A stretch of 64,000 bases of DNA from Sulfitobacter indolifex (GTDB lineage Bacteria > Pseudomonadota > Alphaproteobacteria > Rhodobacterales > Rhodobacteraceae), in assembly GCF_022788655.1 (NCBI RefSeq), contig NZ_CP084951.1:1922001-1986000 (forward strand), given 5' to 3'. The number at the start of each line of letters is the position of its first letter. Position 1 is the stretch's first letter. The notes under the pieces are model-generated. The model ran no database searches, was not told the origin of the DNA, and saw only the letters and a list, made by a program, of their open reading frames with translations. Positions 45,550-54,576 of this stretch are shown piece after piece. Both the position numbers and the translations under genes were made by a program.

Positions 45550-46508
45550 GCCGCTATGTCCGCCAGACGATCTTGCCAGAGGTTGGCGCGGAAGGCCAAG
45601 CGCAGTTGGCTGCGGCGCGGGTTCTGGTCGTCGGCGCCGGAGCGCTGGCGGTGCCGGTGCTGCAATATCTCGTCGGGGCCGGTGTCGGACAGATCACGCT
45701 GATTGACGGCGATGTGATGGCTGAGAGTAACCTGCACCGCCAGCCGCTCTACCGGATGAGCGATATCGGCCGGTTCAAGGTCATCGCCGCTGCTGAGGCC
45801 ATGGCGGCGCTGAACCCCGAGGTCATAGTCACGCCCCGCGCCGAATGGCTCACCCCTGCCAATGCGCCCGCGCTGGTAGCGGATTGCGATATCGCGCTGG
45901 ATTGCGCGGATACGTTCGCGGCGAGCCTGACGCTGTCGGATGTGGCTTTGGCGGCTGGTAAGCCGTTGATATCGGCGTCGGCGCTTGGGCTTTCGGGCTA
46001 TGTTGGCGGCTTCTGCGGGGCTGCGCCTACCCTGCGTGCGGTCTTCCCTGATCTGCCACAGACAGCGGCCACCTGCGCCACGGCGGGCGTCTTAGGGCCG
46101 GTGGTGGGCCTGATCGGCGCGGCGCAGGCCCAGATGGCGCTTTCGGTGCTGCTGGGGCTGTCGCCCTCTCCACTTGGGCAGTTGATGATCTGGGATGCCG
46201 CGAACTGGCGCATGTCGGGCTTTCGTTTCGACGCCGCGCCCGAGCCTGAAACGCTGACGTCTTTTATAGCCGAATGCCAGATCACCCCTCGCGATCTGGT
46301 TATCGACCTGCGCACCGAAGCGCCCGCGCCTTTCTTAGCCCAAGCACGCCATGTCCCCCCTGAGGCGCTGCCAGACCTGCCGCTACCGCCCGACACATCG
46401 CGCATCGTGCTCGCCTGCCGCACCGGCCTGCGCGCCCATCATGCGGCCAACACCCTTCGCGCCCGCTGGCCGGGTGAGATCGCCCTACTGGCCCTGCCCG
46501 GCGCCTAA
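45546..46508 (+). CDS. thiF: ThiF/MoeB-family adenylyltransferase with C-terminal rhodanese-like domain
   Basis: A 320-residue E1-like enzyme that adenylates the ThiS C-terminus. The ATP-binding VVGAGALAVPVLQYL is at 28-42, D54 and R65 lie in the DGDVMAESNLHRQPLYR region, and CATAGVLGPVVG at 177-188 is typical. The usual zinc-binding CxxC (PCYRCLFP in relatives) is replaced by PTLRAVFP at 161-168, so the zinc site looks lost. Residues about 245-320 resemble a rhodanese with active-site loop C291-RTG, which could supply the persulfide. Coupled to thiE. Confidence 0.9.
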   Translation: MSRYVRQTILPEVGAEGQAQLAAARVLVVGAGALAVPVLQYLVGAGVGQITLIDGDVMAESNLHRQPLYRMSDIGRFKVIAAAEAMAALNPEVIVTPRAEWLTPANAPALVADCDIALDCADTFAASLTLSDVALAAGKPLISASALGLSGYVGGFCGAAPTLRAVFPDLPQTAATCATAGVLGPVVGLIGAAQAQMALSVLLGLSPSPLGQLMIWDAANWRMSGFRFDAAPEPETLTSFIAECQITPRDLVIDLRTEAPAPFLAQARHVPPEALPDLPLPPDTSRIVLACRTGLRAHHAANTLRARWPGEIALLALPGA

Positions 46509-46545
46509 CCCTTTCCTTAACAAACACTATATTGGAGCCTTTCCC

Positions 46546-47493
46546 TTGAAAAACATCCTCGTCCCCCTCGCCTTCACACTGATTGCCGCACCCGCTGTGG
46601 CCCAAGACAAGATGACCGTCATGCTGGATTGGTTCATCAACCCCGATCACGGGCCGATCATTCTGGCCGAAGAAAAGGGCTATTTCGCCGATGCAGGGCT
46701 TGACGTTGAACTGATCTCTCCCGCCGACCCGAATGAGCCTCCGCGCATGGTGGCGGCGGGCCGGGTCGATCTGGCTGTCTCCTACCAGCCGGAACTGCAT
46801 CTGGCCCAGCGCGAAGGACTGGACCTGCGCCGCGTGGGTACGCTGATTGAGACGCCGCTGACCTGCCTTGTCGTGCGCGCCGCTGGCCCGGTGCAGGAGA
46901 TGGCCGACCTTAAAGGCCGCAAGGTCGGCTTTGCCGTGGCGGGCGTACAAGAGATGCTGCTGGACGCGATGCTCAGCAACAATGGCGTGGCCCCGTCGGA
47001 GGTTGAGCAGATCAACATCGGTTGGTCGATCTCGCCCGCGCTGATGTCGGGCCAAGTCGACGGGGTGATCGGTGCGTTCCGCAATTTTGAGCTGAACCAG
47101 ATGGCGATCGAAGGCCATGAGGGGCGCTGTTTCTATCCCGAAGCCGAAGGCGTGCCCGCCTATGATGAGCTGATCTACGTCGCTCATGCTGACGACATGA
47201 ACCGCGATATGATTGCGCGTTTCCTGAGCGCCACCGAACGGGCCGCTGCCGATATCGTGAATGATCCGACCGGCAGCGGGGAGACCTTCTTTGCCTCCGA
47301 CGCCGAGCTGCGCAATGAGCTGAACACCCGCGCATGGCAAGACACATGGCCCCGTTTCGCCACCCGCCCTGCCGCCGTGGACCATGGACGGTATGACCGG
47401 TTTGAGACCTTCATGCTGGAAAGCGGTGTGGTTGAGGCAACGATCCCCGCCGCCGATCTGGTGGTAGATGTAACCGCGAAGGTCGGGCAATGA
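46546..47493 (+). CDS. thiY: thiamine-pyrimidine ABC transporter substrate-binding protein ThiY
   Basis: A 315-residue NMT1/THI5-like periplasmic protein. I choose the TTG at 46546 because GGAG lies 8 bases before it and it opens into a clean signal peptide (KNILVPLAFTLIAAPAVAQ). The mature part begins DKMTVMLDWFINPDHGPI, the typical pyrimidine-binding opening (MLDWxxNPDH). It binds formylaminopyrimidine or hydroxymethylpyrimidine for import by ThiXZ. The next gene overlaps it by 4 bases. Confidence 0.92.
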   Translation: MKNILVPLAFTLIAAPAVAQDKMTVMLDWFINPDHGPIILAEEKGYFADAGLDVELISPADPNEPPRMVAAGRVDLAVSYQPELHLAQREGLDLRRVGTLIETPLTCLVVRAAGPVQEMADLKGRKVGFAVAGVQEMLLDAMLSNNGVAPSEVEQINIGWSISPALMSGQVDGVIGAFRNFELNQMAIEGHEGRCFYPEAEGVPAYDELIYVAHADDMNRDMIARFLSATERAAADIVNDPTGSGETFFASDAELRNELNTRAWQDTWPRFATRPAAVDHGRYDRFETFMLESGVVEATIPAADLVVDVTAKVGQ

Positions 47494-48173
47494 CCGCCCC
47501 CGATTACGGTACAGCTTTCGCCGCGTGGCGTGGTGCTGCGGGGCAGGATTGGCAACGCTACACCCGACACGCCTTTGTCGAAGGGCTGCGCGACGGCACC
47601 CTGCCACAGGCAAGCTACCTACATTATCTGCGGCAAGATTACGTTTTTCTGATCCACTTCGCCCGCGCTTGGGCGCTGGCCGCAGCCAAAGCAGAGACAA
47701 TAGATGAGATGGCCGCCGCCAGCGCCACTGTGCATGCGCTGGTCCATGTGGAAATGCCGCTGCATGTGCAAACCTGCGCAAGCCACGGCATTGACCGCAC
47801 GGCACTTGAGGCCACAACAGAAGCACCCGGCAACCTCGCATATACCCGCTATGTGCTGGAGGCGGGGTATTCTGGGGATTTCCTTGATCTCATGGCCGCC
47901 CTCGCGCCCTGCGTGTTGGGCTATGGGGAGATTGGGCTGAGCCTGCGGGGCAATGACGGCCCCTATGCCGATTGGTGCGCTGTCTATGGGGGGGAGGAAT
48001 ACCAATCCCTGTGCCGGGATGTGGGGGCATTGGTCGATGGTGCAGTAGAGCGGCGTTTGGGGCCGGATTGGCAGACCTTGCCGCGCGCGACGACGCTACA
48101 GTCGCGGTTTGATACCGCCACGCTGCTTGAAGTGGGCTTCTGGGATATAGCGCTTTCGCCCATATCCACATGA
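47490..48173 (+). CDS. tenA: aminopyrimidine aminohydrolase TenA (thiaminase II)
   Basis: A 227-residue all-helical TenA protein. The catalytic cysteine C141 in LAPCVLGYGEIG, the aspartate D50 in YLRQDYVFL and the C-terminal glutamate region LLEVGFWDIA place it in the TenA_C class. It hydrolyses the amine from thiamine breakdown products to give hydroxymethylpyrimidine for ThiD. It sits between transporter genes and overlaps both neighbours by ATGA, so uptake and salvage are made together. Confidence 0.94.
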   Translation: MTAPDYGTAFAAWRGAAGQDWQRYTRHAFVEGLRDGTLPQASYLHYLRQDYVFLIHFARAWALAAAKAETIDEMAAASATVHALVHVEMPLHVQTCASHGIDRTALEATTEAPGNLAYTRYVLEAGYSGDFLDLMAALAPCVLGYGEIGLSLRGNDGPYADWCAVYGGEEYQSLCRDVGALVDGAVERRLGPDWQTLPRATTLQSRFDTATLLEVGFWDIALSPIST

Positions 48174-48907
48174 CCGCCCCCGCGATCCATCTTGCGGGTG
48201 TTTTGCAAGGGGCCAAAGCAGCTTTGATTGAACCCTTTGACATTACCCTGCCCGGCGGCCAATGGAGCGTGCTGCTCGGCCCCTCAGGGGTCGGGAAAAC
48301 CTCGCTTTTGCGTTTGCTGGCTGGGCTGCCCTGTGCGGCACAGCTGCAAGGACAGATCATTGCAGAGGACGGCGCGCCCCTTACGCCGCGCGTGACAATG
48401 ATGGCGCAGGACGACCAACTGCTGCCATGGGCTGGCGCATTAAAGAATGTCACAATCGCTGCCCGCCTGCGGGGAGAACGCCCCGACCTTAACCGCGCTG
48501 GGGCGCTTTTGACCGAGGTTGGATTGGGCGCAGAGACGGAACGCAAACCTGCCGAACTCTCTGCCGGTCAGCGCCAGCGCGTCGCCTTAGCCCGCACGCT
48601 CTTTGAAGGGCGCGACATTGTCCTGCTGGATGAGCCCTTTGCTGCGCTTGATGTGGTCACCCGCCATCAGATGCAGGGTTTGGCCGCGCGGCTGCTGGCG
48701 GGTCGGACCGTGGTTTTGATCACCCATGACCCTGCCGAAGCCCTGCGGCTGGCCGATCACGCATGGATCGTGGCGCGCCGCGGGATTTCGCCCTGCGCCC
48801 TGCCCTGCACGCCGCCCCCCCGCCGTATCGACGCGCCCGAAACCCTCGCCGCCCAGGCGGATTTACTGCGCCGGATGGGCCTTGCCTCTCCCGACAAGGT
48901 CGCCTGA
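48170..48907 (+). CDS. thiZ: thiamine-pyrimidine ABC transporter ATP-binding protein ThiZ
   Basis: A 245-residue ABC ATPase. Walker A is GPSGVGKTSLLR, the signature LSAGQRQRVALART, Walker B DIVLLDEPFAALD, and the H-loop VLITHDPAEA. It energises ThiX. The start overlaps the tenA stop and its stop overlaps thiX (TGATG). Confidence 0.93.
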   Translation: MTAPAIHLAGVLQGAKAALIEPFDITLPGGQWSVLLGPSGVGKTSLLRLLAGLPCAAQLQGQIIAEDGAPLTPRVTMMAQDDQLLPWAGALKNVTIAARLRGERPDLNRAGALLTEVGLGAETERKPAELSAGQRQRVALARTLFEGRDIVLLDEPFAALDVVTRHQMQGLAARLLAGRTVVLITHDPAEALRLADHAWIVARRGISPCALPCTPPPRRIDAPETLAAQADLLRRMGLASPDKVA

Positions 48908-49659
48908 TGCCATTTGCCGGACATAGAGTATGGCGCGGCGCGGTCAGCTTTGCGCTCGCGATGGCAATTTGGCAGTTAGTGGTCACACTCAGTGGTGTGC
49001 CCCGTTTTATCTTGCCGGGGCCGTGGCTTGTGCTGCAAGCGCTGGGCGCGAATGCTGCGCTGCTGTGGCAAAACGCCCTTTGGTCAGCGGGCAACCTCGC
49101 GCTCGGCCTTGGAGTGGGGATTATTCTAGGGGTAGAGACAGCGGTGTTGCTGACGCTATCCCGCCGTGCGCGCTGGCTGTTGCGCCCGATGCTGGTTGTG
49201 GCGCAAGCCGTGCCAGTTTTCGCTCTCGCCCCTGTCATTACCCTCTGGCTTGGCTACGGCATGCCGTCCAAAATCGTCACTATCGCTCTTGTTACCTATT
49301 TCCCCATCGCCTCGGCTTTGTTCGACCGATTGATGGCGCTCCCCCCCGGCCTGAGCGATCTATCACGCCTTGCCGGGGCCAGCCGCTGGCGCGAAACGCT
49401 GTTGCTACGCCTGCCCCACGCCGTGCCGGGCCTGATCTCTGGCCTGCGCCTTGCTGTGGTCTATGGGCCGCTGGCGGTACTGATCGGCGAATGGGTCGGA
49501 TCATCGCGTGGGTTAGGGCACCTGATGCTCATGGCCAATGGCCGTGGCCAGACGGCGCTGATGTTTGCGGCGTTGGTTGTGCTGGCGGCGCTGTCGTTGG
49601 TGTTGTGGGTGGTGGTAGAGGCGCTAGCCCGCTGGGCAGCGCGGCGATCTTATATCTAG
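48907..49659 (+). CDS. thiX: thiamine-pyrimidine ABC transporter permease ThiX
   Basis: A 250-residue inner-membrane permease of the SsuC/TauC/ThiX type with about six helices and the coupling motif LSDLSRLAGASRWRETLLLRL (its middle). It is the last gene of the riboswitch-controlled operon. A reading that starts inside thiZ at 48763 would add unrelated residues and is rejected. Confidence 0.92.
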   Translation: MPFAGHRVWRGAVSFALAMAIWQLVVTLSGVPRFILPGPWLVLQALGANAALLWQNALWSAGNLALGLGVGIILGVETAVLLTLSRRARWLLRPMLVVAQAVPVFALAPVITLWLGYGMPSKIVTIALVTYFPIASALFDRLMALPPGLSDLSRLAGASRWRETLLLRLPHAVPGLISGLRLAVVYGPLAVLIGEWVGSSRGLGHLMLMANGRGQTALMFAALVVLAALSLVLWVVVEALARWAARRSYI

Positions 49660-49940
49660 CGGGCACAAAGCCAGTCAGCTTCGGCAGGACCAAGGGCAGT
49701 GCCGAATAGCGCCTGGGTTATCATCTCGCACTGCCGGTAAGCTAAGCGCCAGTTCGCGCAGCGGCTGGCCGTCCAGCGCAAGGTTTGGGGCGTGACCAAA
49801 CTTTTCCACCGCTGCGGATAAGCTTGAGCATTTCGGTGCGCCCAACACGGTTTCCCTGCCTATGTAGTGGACGGCTAACATTTATGCGAAGGAGATGCGC
49901 TCCGCCGATTGCGGGGGACAGAGCGCAGCGATAGAGGTCT
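49660..49940. other. intergenic stretch with no recognised gene
   Basis: About 280 bases between the convergent thiX and aminotransferase genes. A minus-strand frame of 68 codons (49675-49881) has no ribosome site or recognised family. No clean terminator hairpin was found. It marks the change from the compact thi operon to a more accessory-looking region. Confidence 0.4.
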
Positions 49941-51269
49941 TCAAAGCTCCGCGAGCACCTTATCAATGGCAGTTGCGAGCATATCGACGAGACCCGAAAG
50001 CTCCGCCTCAGAGGCGATAAACGGCGGCGCTAACAGGATATGATCGCCAACACGGCCATCGCGTGCACCGGGCATGGGGTAACAGATCAAACCCTCGGCA
50101 AAGGCTGCTTTTTTGATCTTTGCCGCCACACCATATTTCGGATCAAACGGCGTTTTGCTGTCGCGATCCGCCACAAGCTCGACCCCCCGAAACAAACCGC
50201 GCCCACGGATATCGCCAACATGGGGATGCTGCCCCAAACGGGCTTCAAGCTGCTGTTGCAGATAGGTGCCGCGTGCCTTGACCTGAGGGATCAGATCATT
50301 TTCTAAAATCTCTTGCACCACAGCAAGGCCCGCAGCGGCGGCGACAGGGTGGCCAATGTAGGTATGACCGTGTTGGAAAAAGCCGGTGCCCTGCGCGATC
50401 GTATTGTAGATTTGCGAGGTGCAGAGCATTGCGCCAATCGGCTGATACCCTGCGCCCAACCCTTTGGCGATGGTCAGAATATCGGGGGCAATCCCATCCG
50501 CCTCGCAGGCATACAGATGGCCTGTGCGCCCCATGCCACACATCACCTCGTCCAAGATCAAGAGCACGCCATACTGATCGCAGATTTCGCGAATGCGTTT
50601 GAAGTATCCCGGCACCGCGGGCACCGCACCCAATGTGGCACCGACAACTGGCTCGGCGATAAATGCCATAACGGTTTCAGGCCCAAGTCGCAGGATTTCG
50701 GCCTCTAGCTCATTCGCGGTACGTTGGCCGTAATCTTCAAGGCTCTCGCCCTCTGGTCGCTCTGCATATTCGTAACAAGGGGCGATGTGGCTCATTTCAA
50801 CGAGCAATGGCGCAAACTGCTGACGCCGCCACGCATTACCGCCAGCGGACAGGGCCCCGATGGTGTTGCCATGGTAGCTTTGGCGCCGGGCGATCAGGTG
50901 TTTGCGCGCCGGCTCTCCGTTTTCCAAATGGAACTGGCGCGCCAATTTGATAGCGCTTTCAACAGCTTCTGAGCCGCCGGATACGAAATACACACGATCC
51001 AGATCGCCCGGCGCATGCTCAATCAACAGATCGGCAAGCTGCTCGGCAGGATCAGAGGTGAAAAAGCTCGTATGGGCGAACGCCATTTGATCCACCTGCG
51101 CCTTCACCGCGTCGCGCACGCGGGCGTTTGAGTGGCCAAGGCAAGATACGGCCGCACCGCCAGAGCCGTCGAAGTACCGTTTTCCGTCTTGGTCGATCAA
51201 GAAACACCCATCTCCGGCAGTGGCTGTTGGCAGGGTCGCGTTGCAGTGGCGAGGAAAAACATGGCTCAT
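49941..51269 (-). CDS. class III PLP-dependent aminotransferase
   Basis: A 442-residue aminotransferase of the omega-amino-acid/beta-alanine:pyruvate type. Landmarks are FFTSDPAEQLADLL, YFVSGGSEAVESAIKLA (phosphate site), SYHGNTIGALSAGG, LLILDEVMCGMGRTG (PLP aspartate) and TIAKGLGAGYQPIGAML with the Schiff-base lysine. It starts inside the end of the BKACE gene (ATGA), so the two act in one pathway. Probably it removes an amino group from an omega-amino or beta-amino acid that BKACE produces or consumes. Confidence 0.9.
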   Translation of the reverse strand: MSHVFPRHCNATLPTATAGDGCFLIDQDGKRYFDGSGGAAVSCLGHSNARVRDAVKAQVDQMAFAHTSFFTSDPAEQLADLLIEHAPGDLDRVYFVSGGSEAVESAIKLARQFHLENGEPARKHLIARRQSYHGNTIGALSAGGNAWRRQQFAPLLVEMSHIAPCYEYAERPEGESLEDYGQRTANELEAEILRLGPETVMAFIAEPVVGATLGAVPAVPGYFKRIREICDQYGVLLILDEVMCGMGRTGHLYACEADGIAPDILTIAKGLGAGYQPIGAMLCTSQIYNTIAQGTGFFQHGHTYIGHPVAAAAGLAVVQEILENDLIPQVKARGTYLQQQLEARLGQHPHVGDIRGRGLFRGVELVADRDSKTPFDPKYGVAAKIKKAAFAEGLICYPMPGARDGRVGDHILLAPPFIASEAELSGLVDMLATAIDKVLAEL

Positions 51270-52036
51270 GCGGGGTTTCCTTGAAGCAGTTCGCGCAGCG
51301 CCGCGACGGAACTGGCGTTGGTTTCATGAACGAAATTTTGGGAATTGCAGAGGCTGTTTTCAAAGCCGACACGCAGATCACCGCCCCGTTGCGCGGCAGC
51401 GGCCAAACAGGCGTGTTCCTGTGGCCCGAAAGCGCAGATCATCCACCGGGACGCGTCCGGCAGTGCTGCCAGAAACGGGTCAAGATCCGAAGGTTCAGAA
51501 ATCTGGCCATCACTGTAGCGGCCTAGCACAAACAGCACCGAACCCTGCTTTGCCTCAGGCGCGGTGTGAATAATTCCACGCGATTGCCAGTCGCGCAGCA
51601 GCGCGATGTCGTCAGTGTTATAGAGGATATGTTGCACCTCTGTGCCCTGCTCGGCGCAAGTGGCATATAGCTTTTGTGCCATCTTAGGCGCGCGGGCGAT
51701 CTCGCGGACAGAGATAGATGCCCAATCGGGACGCACCTTTGCGAGGCATTCAAACTGCGCGGCCACATCAAAGATACCTGCAGCTTCGGTTGTGATTTGC
51801 ACGCGCATTGCGGGTACTTGCACCGCCAATTCGGCCAAAGCTTCCAAATAGCGTCCAGCATCAAGGGAATGCCCGCCCTTTGCATCTCGAACATGCAGGT
51901 GTAGCGCTTGCGCACCAGCGATCTGGCAGGATTTTGCCGTTTCAACAGTGTCTTGCAGGGTGACCGGCAAAGCAGGATGGTCCGCCTTGCCACGCCGCGC
52001 TCCGTTCGGGGCGACCATGATATAGCTGTGGTCCAT
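51266..52036 (-). CDS. BKACE family enzyme (DUF849, beta-keto acid cleavage)
   Basis: A 256-residue TIM-barrel enzyme of the 3-keto-5-aminohexanoate cleavage (BKACE) family, which condenses a beta-keto acid with acetyl-CoA to give acetoacetate and a new CoA ester. The zinc motif HxH is in LHLHVRD (near 46-52), APNGARRGK opens the barrel, and QITTEAAG and VGFENSL form the active-site rim. It starts 3 bases after the truncated dehydrogenase remnant and overlaps the aminotransferase. The substrate is unknown. Confidence 0.9.
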   Translation of the reverse strand: MDHSYIMVAPNGARRGKADHPALPVTLQDTVETAKSCQIAGAQALHLHVRDAKGGHSLDAGRYLEALAELAVQVPAMRVQITTEAAGIFDVAAQFECLAKVRPDWASISVREIARAPKMAQKLYATCAEQGTEVQHILYNTDDIALLRDWQSRGIIHTAPEAKQGSVLFVLGRYSDGQISEPSDLDPFLAALPDASRWMICAFGPQEHACLAAAAQRGGDLRVGFENSLCNSQNFVHETNASSVAALRELLQGNPA

Positions 52037-52039
52037 GGA

Positions 52040-52282
52040 TTAACCTTTCATGCGTGAACCGTCAGGATCAAACACCGGCCCTTCGATTACAGTTGTACCA
52101 AGCTCTAGCATGTTTTCGGCATCCAAATGGGCTGCGATACGTGCACTTTCTGGCCCCGTATTGCGCTCAACCAAAACAGCGTCAGTGACGCCCATTTTCG
52201 CCAGGTGATGCAACGTAGAACACCCCATTATACCGCCACCGATAGCGACGACTGAGGCGTGAGACGGAAGAGAGCTGGCCAT
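52040..52282 (-). pseudogene. internally deleted FAD-dependent (dimethylglycine/sarcosine dehydrogenase-like) oxidoreductase remnant
   Basis: About 80 codons remain. The first part ([20 protein letters not shown], then [16 protein letters not shown]) is the N-terminal FAD-binding fold of the dimethylglycine/sarcosine dehydrogenase family. It jumps at about residue 45 into a segment that looks like the extreme C-terminus of the same proteins ([16 protein letters not shown]). The intervening 700 or more residues are missing, an in-frame internal deletion. It is first in the BKACE/aminotransferase operon and would leave no FAD enzyme. The call rests on memory of the family ends and should be tested. 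Confidence 0.7.
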
Positions 52283-52471
52283 CAGCGGCTCTTGAAGAAA
52301 GTCTGTGACTGTCGCGTAGGCCCGGATGGGCAAACATTCATTACATCCTGTCTGGCCACAAAAACAGTTTCAGTCAATGCTTGGAAAAAAGAACGTTTGT
52401 TTTCACTTCTTTCATTGGACATAGTGGCACCTGTTGCGCCTCCGGCTCCCTCTAACCTCAAGGCCATTGAT

Positions 52472-53359
52472 ATGGACCCTACCCTGAAAAACCGTGTTCT
52501 ATCAGACCTGAAGACGATCCTGCCGGATTTGCCCCGCGGCTTGCGGACGGCGGCAAAATATATTGTCGATCACCCATCCGACTTTGGCTTAGATCCGATC
52601 CGCGAAACAGCCCGCAAAGCTGGGGTAAGCCCCTACACCCTCGTACGACTGGCAGAGCGGATAAGATTCAGTGGCTTTGAAGAGCTGCGCGAACCCTTCC
52701 GCCATGCTCTCGTCTCCTCCGCCGCGGCGGTTGAGCAGCCAGATTGGGTCGATGCGTTCAAAGAACACGGGCCCCTCGGGCAGGTCCAGGCCACAGCGGC
52801 GCACAACACGCTCGCGATTGTGCAAAGATCACTGCAACGGCAAATCCCCGAACAATTGCAGCGGATTGTGAAGCTACTTTTCGAGGCAGATACCGTGTAT
52901 CTAACCGCCACCCGCGCCAGTTATTCGATGGCCTACTACCTACATTATGTGGGCAGAATGGCATTGCCGAGCTTGCAATTGATCCCACGGCATATGACCA
53001 GCCCAATTGATGATCTGAACTCAGCAGCAGAAAACGATGTGATGATCGCTATCACATTCACCCCCTATTCCCGTGAGACGATTGAAGCCTGTCGGTTCGC
53101 GCATAGCAAAGGCGTCAAGTTGATCATGATCTCAGATAGCGAGATCGTAGACACGCAATTTACGCCAGATGAAACCCTGATCGTCTCGGTCCTCTCTCCG
53201 CATCATTTCGGGTGCTACGCTGGTGCAATGGCCGTGATTGAAACCCTCATCGCCTTGCTTGTGGATCATGGAGGTGAAGAATCCAAAAAACGAATCAAGT
53301 CATATGAAGACCTGCGTAAAGGCACACAGGCCTATTGGGTGGCCAAAAAAAAACGTTAG
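52472..53359 (+). CDS. RpiR-family transcriptional regulator
   Basis: A 295-residue regulator with an N-terminal RpiR helix-turn-helix (TAAKYIVDHPSDFGLDPIRE, KAGVSPYTLVRLAERIRFSG) and a C-terminal SIS sugar-isomerase-like sensor domain (VYLTATRASYSMAYYLHYVG; VMIAITFTPYSRETIEA). The start ATG 52472 follows AAGG; the upstream open frame crosses the divergent gene. It is divergent from the truncated dehydrogenase and is the likely regulator of that operon. Confidence 0.87.
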   Translation: MDPTLKNRVLSDLKTILPDLPRGLRTAAKYIVDHPSDFGLDPIRETARKAGVSPYTLVRLAERIRFSGFEELREPFRHALVSSAAAVEQPDWVDAFKEHGPLGQVQATAAHNTLAIVQRSLQRQIPEQLQRIVKLLFEADTVYLTATRASYSMAYYLHYVGRMALPSLQLIPRHMTSPIDDLNSAAENDVMIAITFTPYSRETIEACRFAHSKGVKLIMISDSEIVDTQFTPDETLIVSVLSPHHFGCYAGAMAVIETLIALLVDHGGEESKKRIKSYEDLRKGTQAYWVAKKKR

Positions 53360-53574
53360 GCATCAGAAGGGCATCGTCTGATTGTACGTGCGGGATCGAG
53401 CGGGGCGAACCGCCATGCTTTGGTCATGGCCCATCCTCTGTCCACTTTTCTTCGAGGGAGAAGCGACGGACCTACGCTGCGTGACCGTATAACGCTGGCA
53501 ATCAACCATTCTTGCAACAGATTTAGTCTTACAGCGCTCTTGCCGACCTCGTTATCATAAAGGACATCCAGACC

Positions 53575-54564
53575 ATGTCGAACAAAGCTCTTTTCAGGCC
53601 GGCCATCGCGTCCTTTCTGCTTGCCACTGCCGCGCTGGCCCCTGCGCTCTTGTCTGCGCAGAATGCCGCGGTTGACACCTCTGCCGCGGTAAAGGCAGCG
53701 GGCTGGGCCGACAACGTCACCATCACCATGGATGCCGATGCCAACACGTTCCGTTACCAATCCAATGGCATTCCTAGCCATGGGTTCGCGGAAAAATACT
53801 TGATCCCCAGTGACCCGACCGATCAGCCTTTCAAAGACAAGCCAGCCGAATTCTTCGATGTCGTTAATTCCGCAGAGTATTTCACAGAAACCGAGGTCGA
53901 CACGACCATCACCACGCGGCCAGTCTTAGTCGAGAATACGACGGAGACTTCACTGGGGCGCATCGGCGTGGCGCTCAGCGGCGCGCAGCTTTTCAATGAT
54001 TACGAGGACATGGAACGCGCAGTCGTGGCGCAGGACGATCAGGTCATTCACGATCATGTGCCGTTTCTGGACGAATGCAACGGGCACACACTCGTTAACG
54101 GGTCCGACTATCACTATCATGGCATTCCGGTCTGCATCTCCGAAGCATTGGGCCAGCCGGGCGAACATTCGGTCATGATCGGCGTGTTGGAAGATGGCTT
54201 TCCGGTGTACAGCAATCAGGGCGAAGGTGGCGTCATCGTGACGAACGCCGATCTGGACGCCTGCAGCGGCCACGTTGGCGTGACGCCAGAGTTTCCCGAA
54301 GGCATCTACCATTACCATCTGACGGCGGACGAGGCCCCTTACATGATCGATTGCTACCACGGCGCGATCGAAGTGGCGGAGAGAGGGCCCGGTGCCGGAG
54401 GCCGCCCTGACTTTGCGGCGGTGGCCGCGCAGTTGGGCATCGCGGAAGTCGAATTGATGAACGCCCTCGGCACATCAACGCCGCCCGACTTCGCAGCTGC
54501 GGCTCAGGCGCTGAAGATCAGCGAAGACGATCTACGCGCTGCCATGCCTGGCCCAGGTCAGTAA
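53575..54564 (+). CDS. YHYH domain-containing exported protein
   Basis: A 329-residue protein with a signal peptide (MSNKALFRPAIASFLLATAA then LAPALLSAQ) and two copies of the YHYH motif, in DYHYHGIPVC (about 179) and IYHYHLTADE (about 243). Conserved Cys residues around them (ECNGH, PVCIS, DACSG, IDCYH) suggest a metal site or disulfides. It has a degenerate C-terminal repeat (PDFAAVAAQLGIAEVEL / PDFAAAAQALKISEDDL) that resembles the YHYH-associated motif. Function of this family is unknown; copper- or iron-related roles are only guesses. Confidence 0.83.
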   Translation: MSNKALFRPAIASFLLATAALAPALLSAQNAAVDTSAAVKAAGWADNVTITMDADANTFRYQSNGIPSHGFAEKYLIPSDPTDQPFKDKPAEFFDVVNSAEYFTETEVDTTITTRPVLVENTTETSLGRIGVALSGAQLFNDYEDMERAVVAQDDQVIHDHVPFLDECNGHTLVNGSDYHYHGIPVCISEALGQPGEHSVMIGVLEDGFPVYSNQGEGGVIVTNADLDACSGHVGVTPEFPEGIYHYHLTADEAPYMIDCYHGAIEVAERGPGAGGRPDFAAVAAQLGIAEVELMNALGTSTPPDFAAAAQALKISEDDLRAAMPGPGQ

Positions 54565-54576
54565 GGCTAGAGGTCC

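Noticed and set aside
49675..49881. 68-codon minus-strand frame after thiX
   Set aside because: No ribosome site and no family resemblance; the frame probably reflects GC bias.
53360..53574. Transposase-like debris between the RpiR regulator and the YHYH gene
   Set aside because: A minus-strand frame reads through, but I could not match it to any insertion family.
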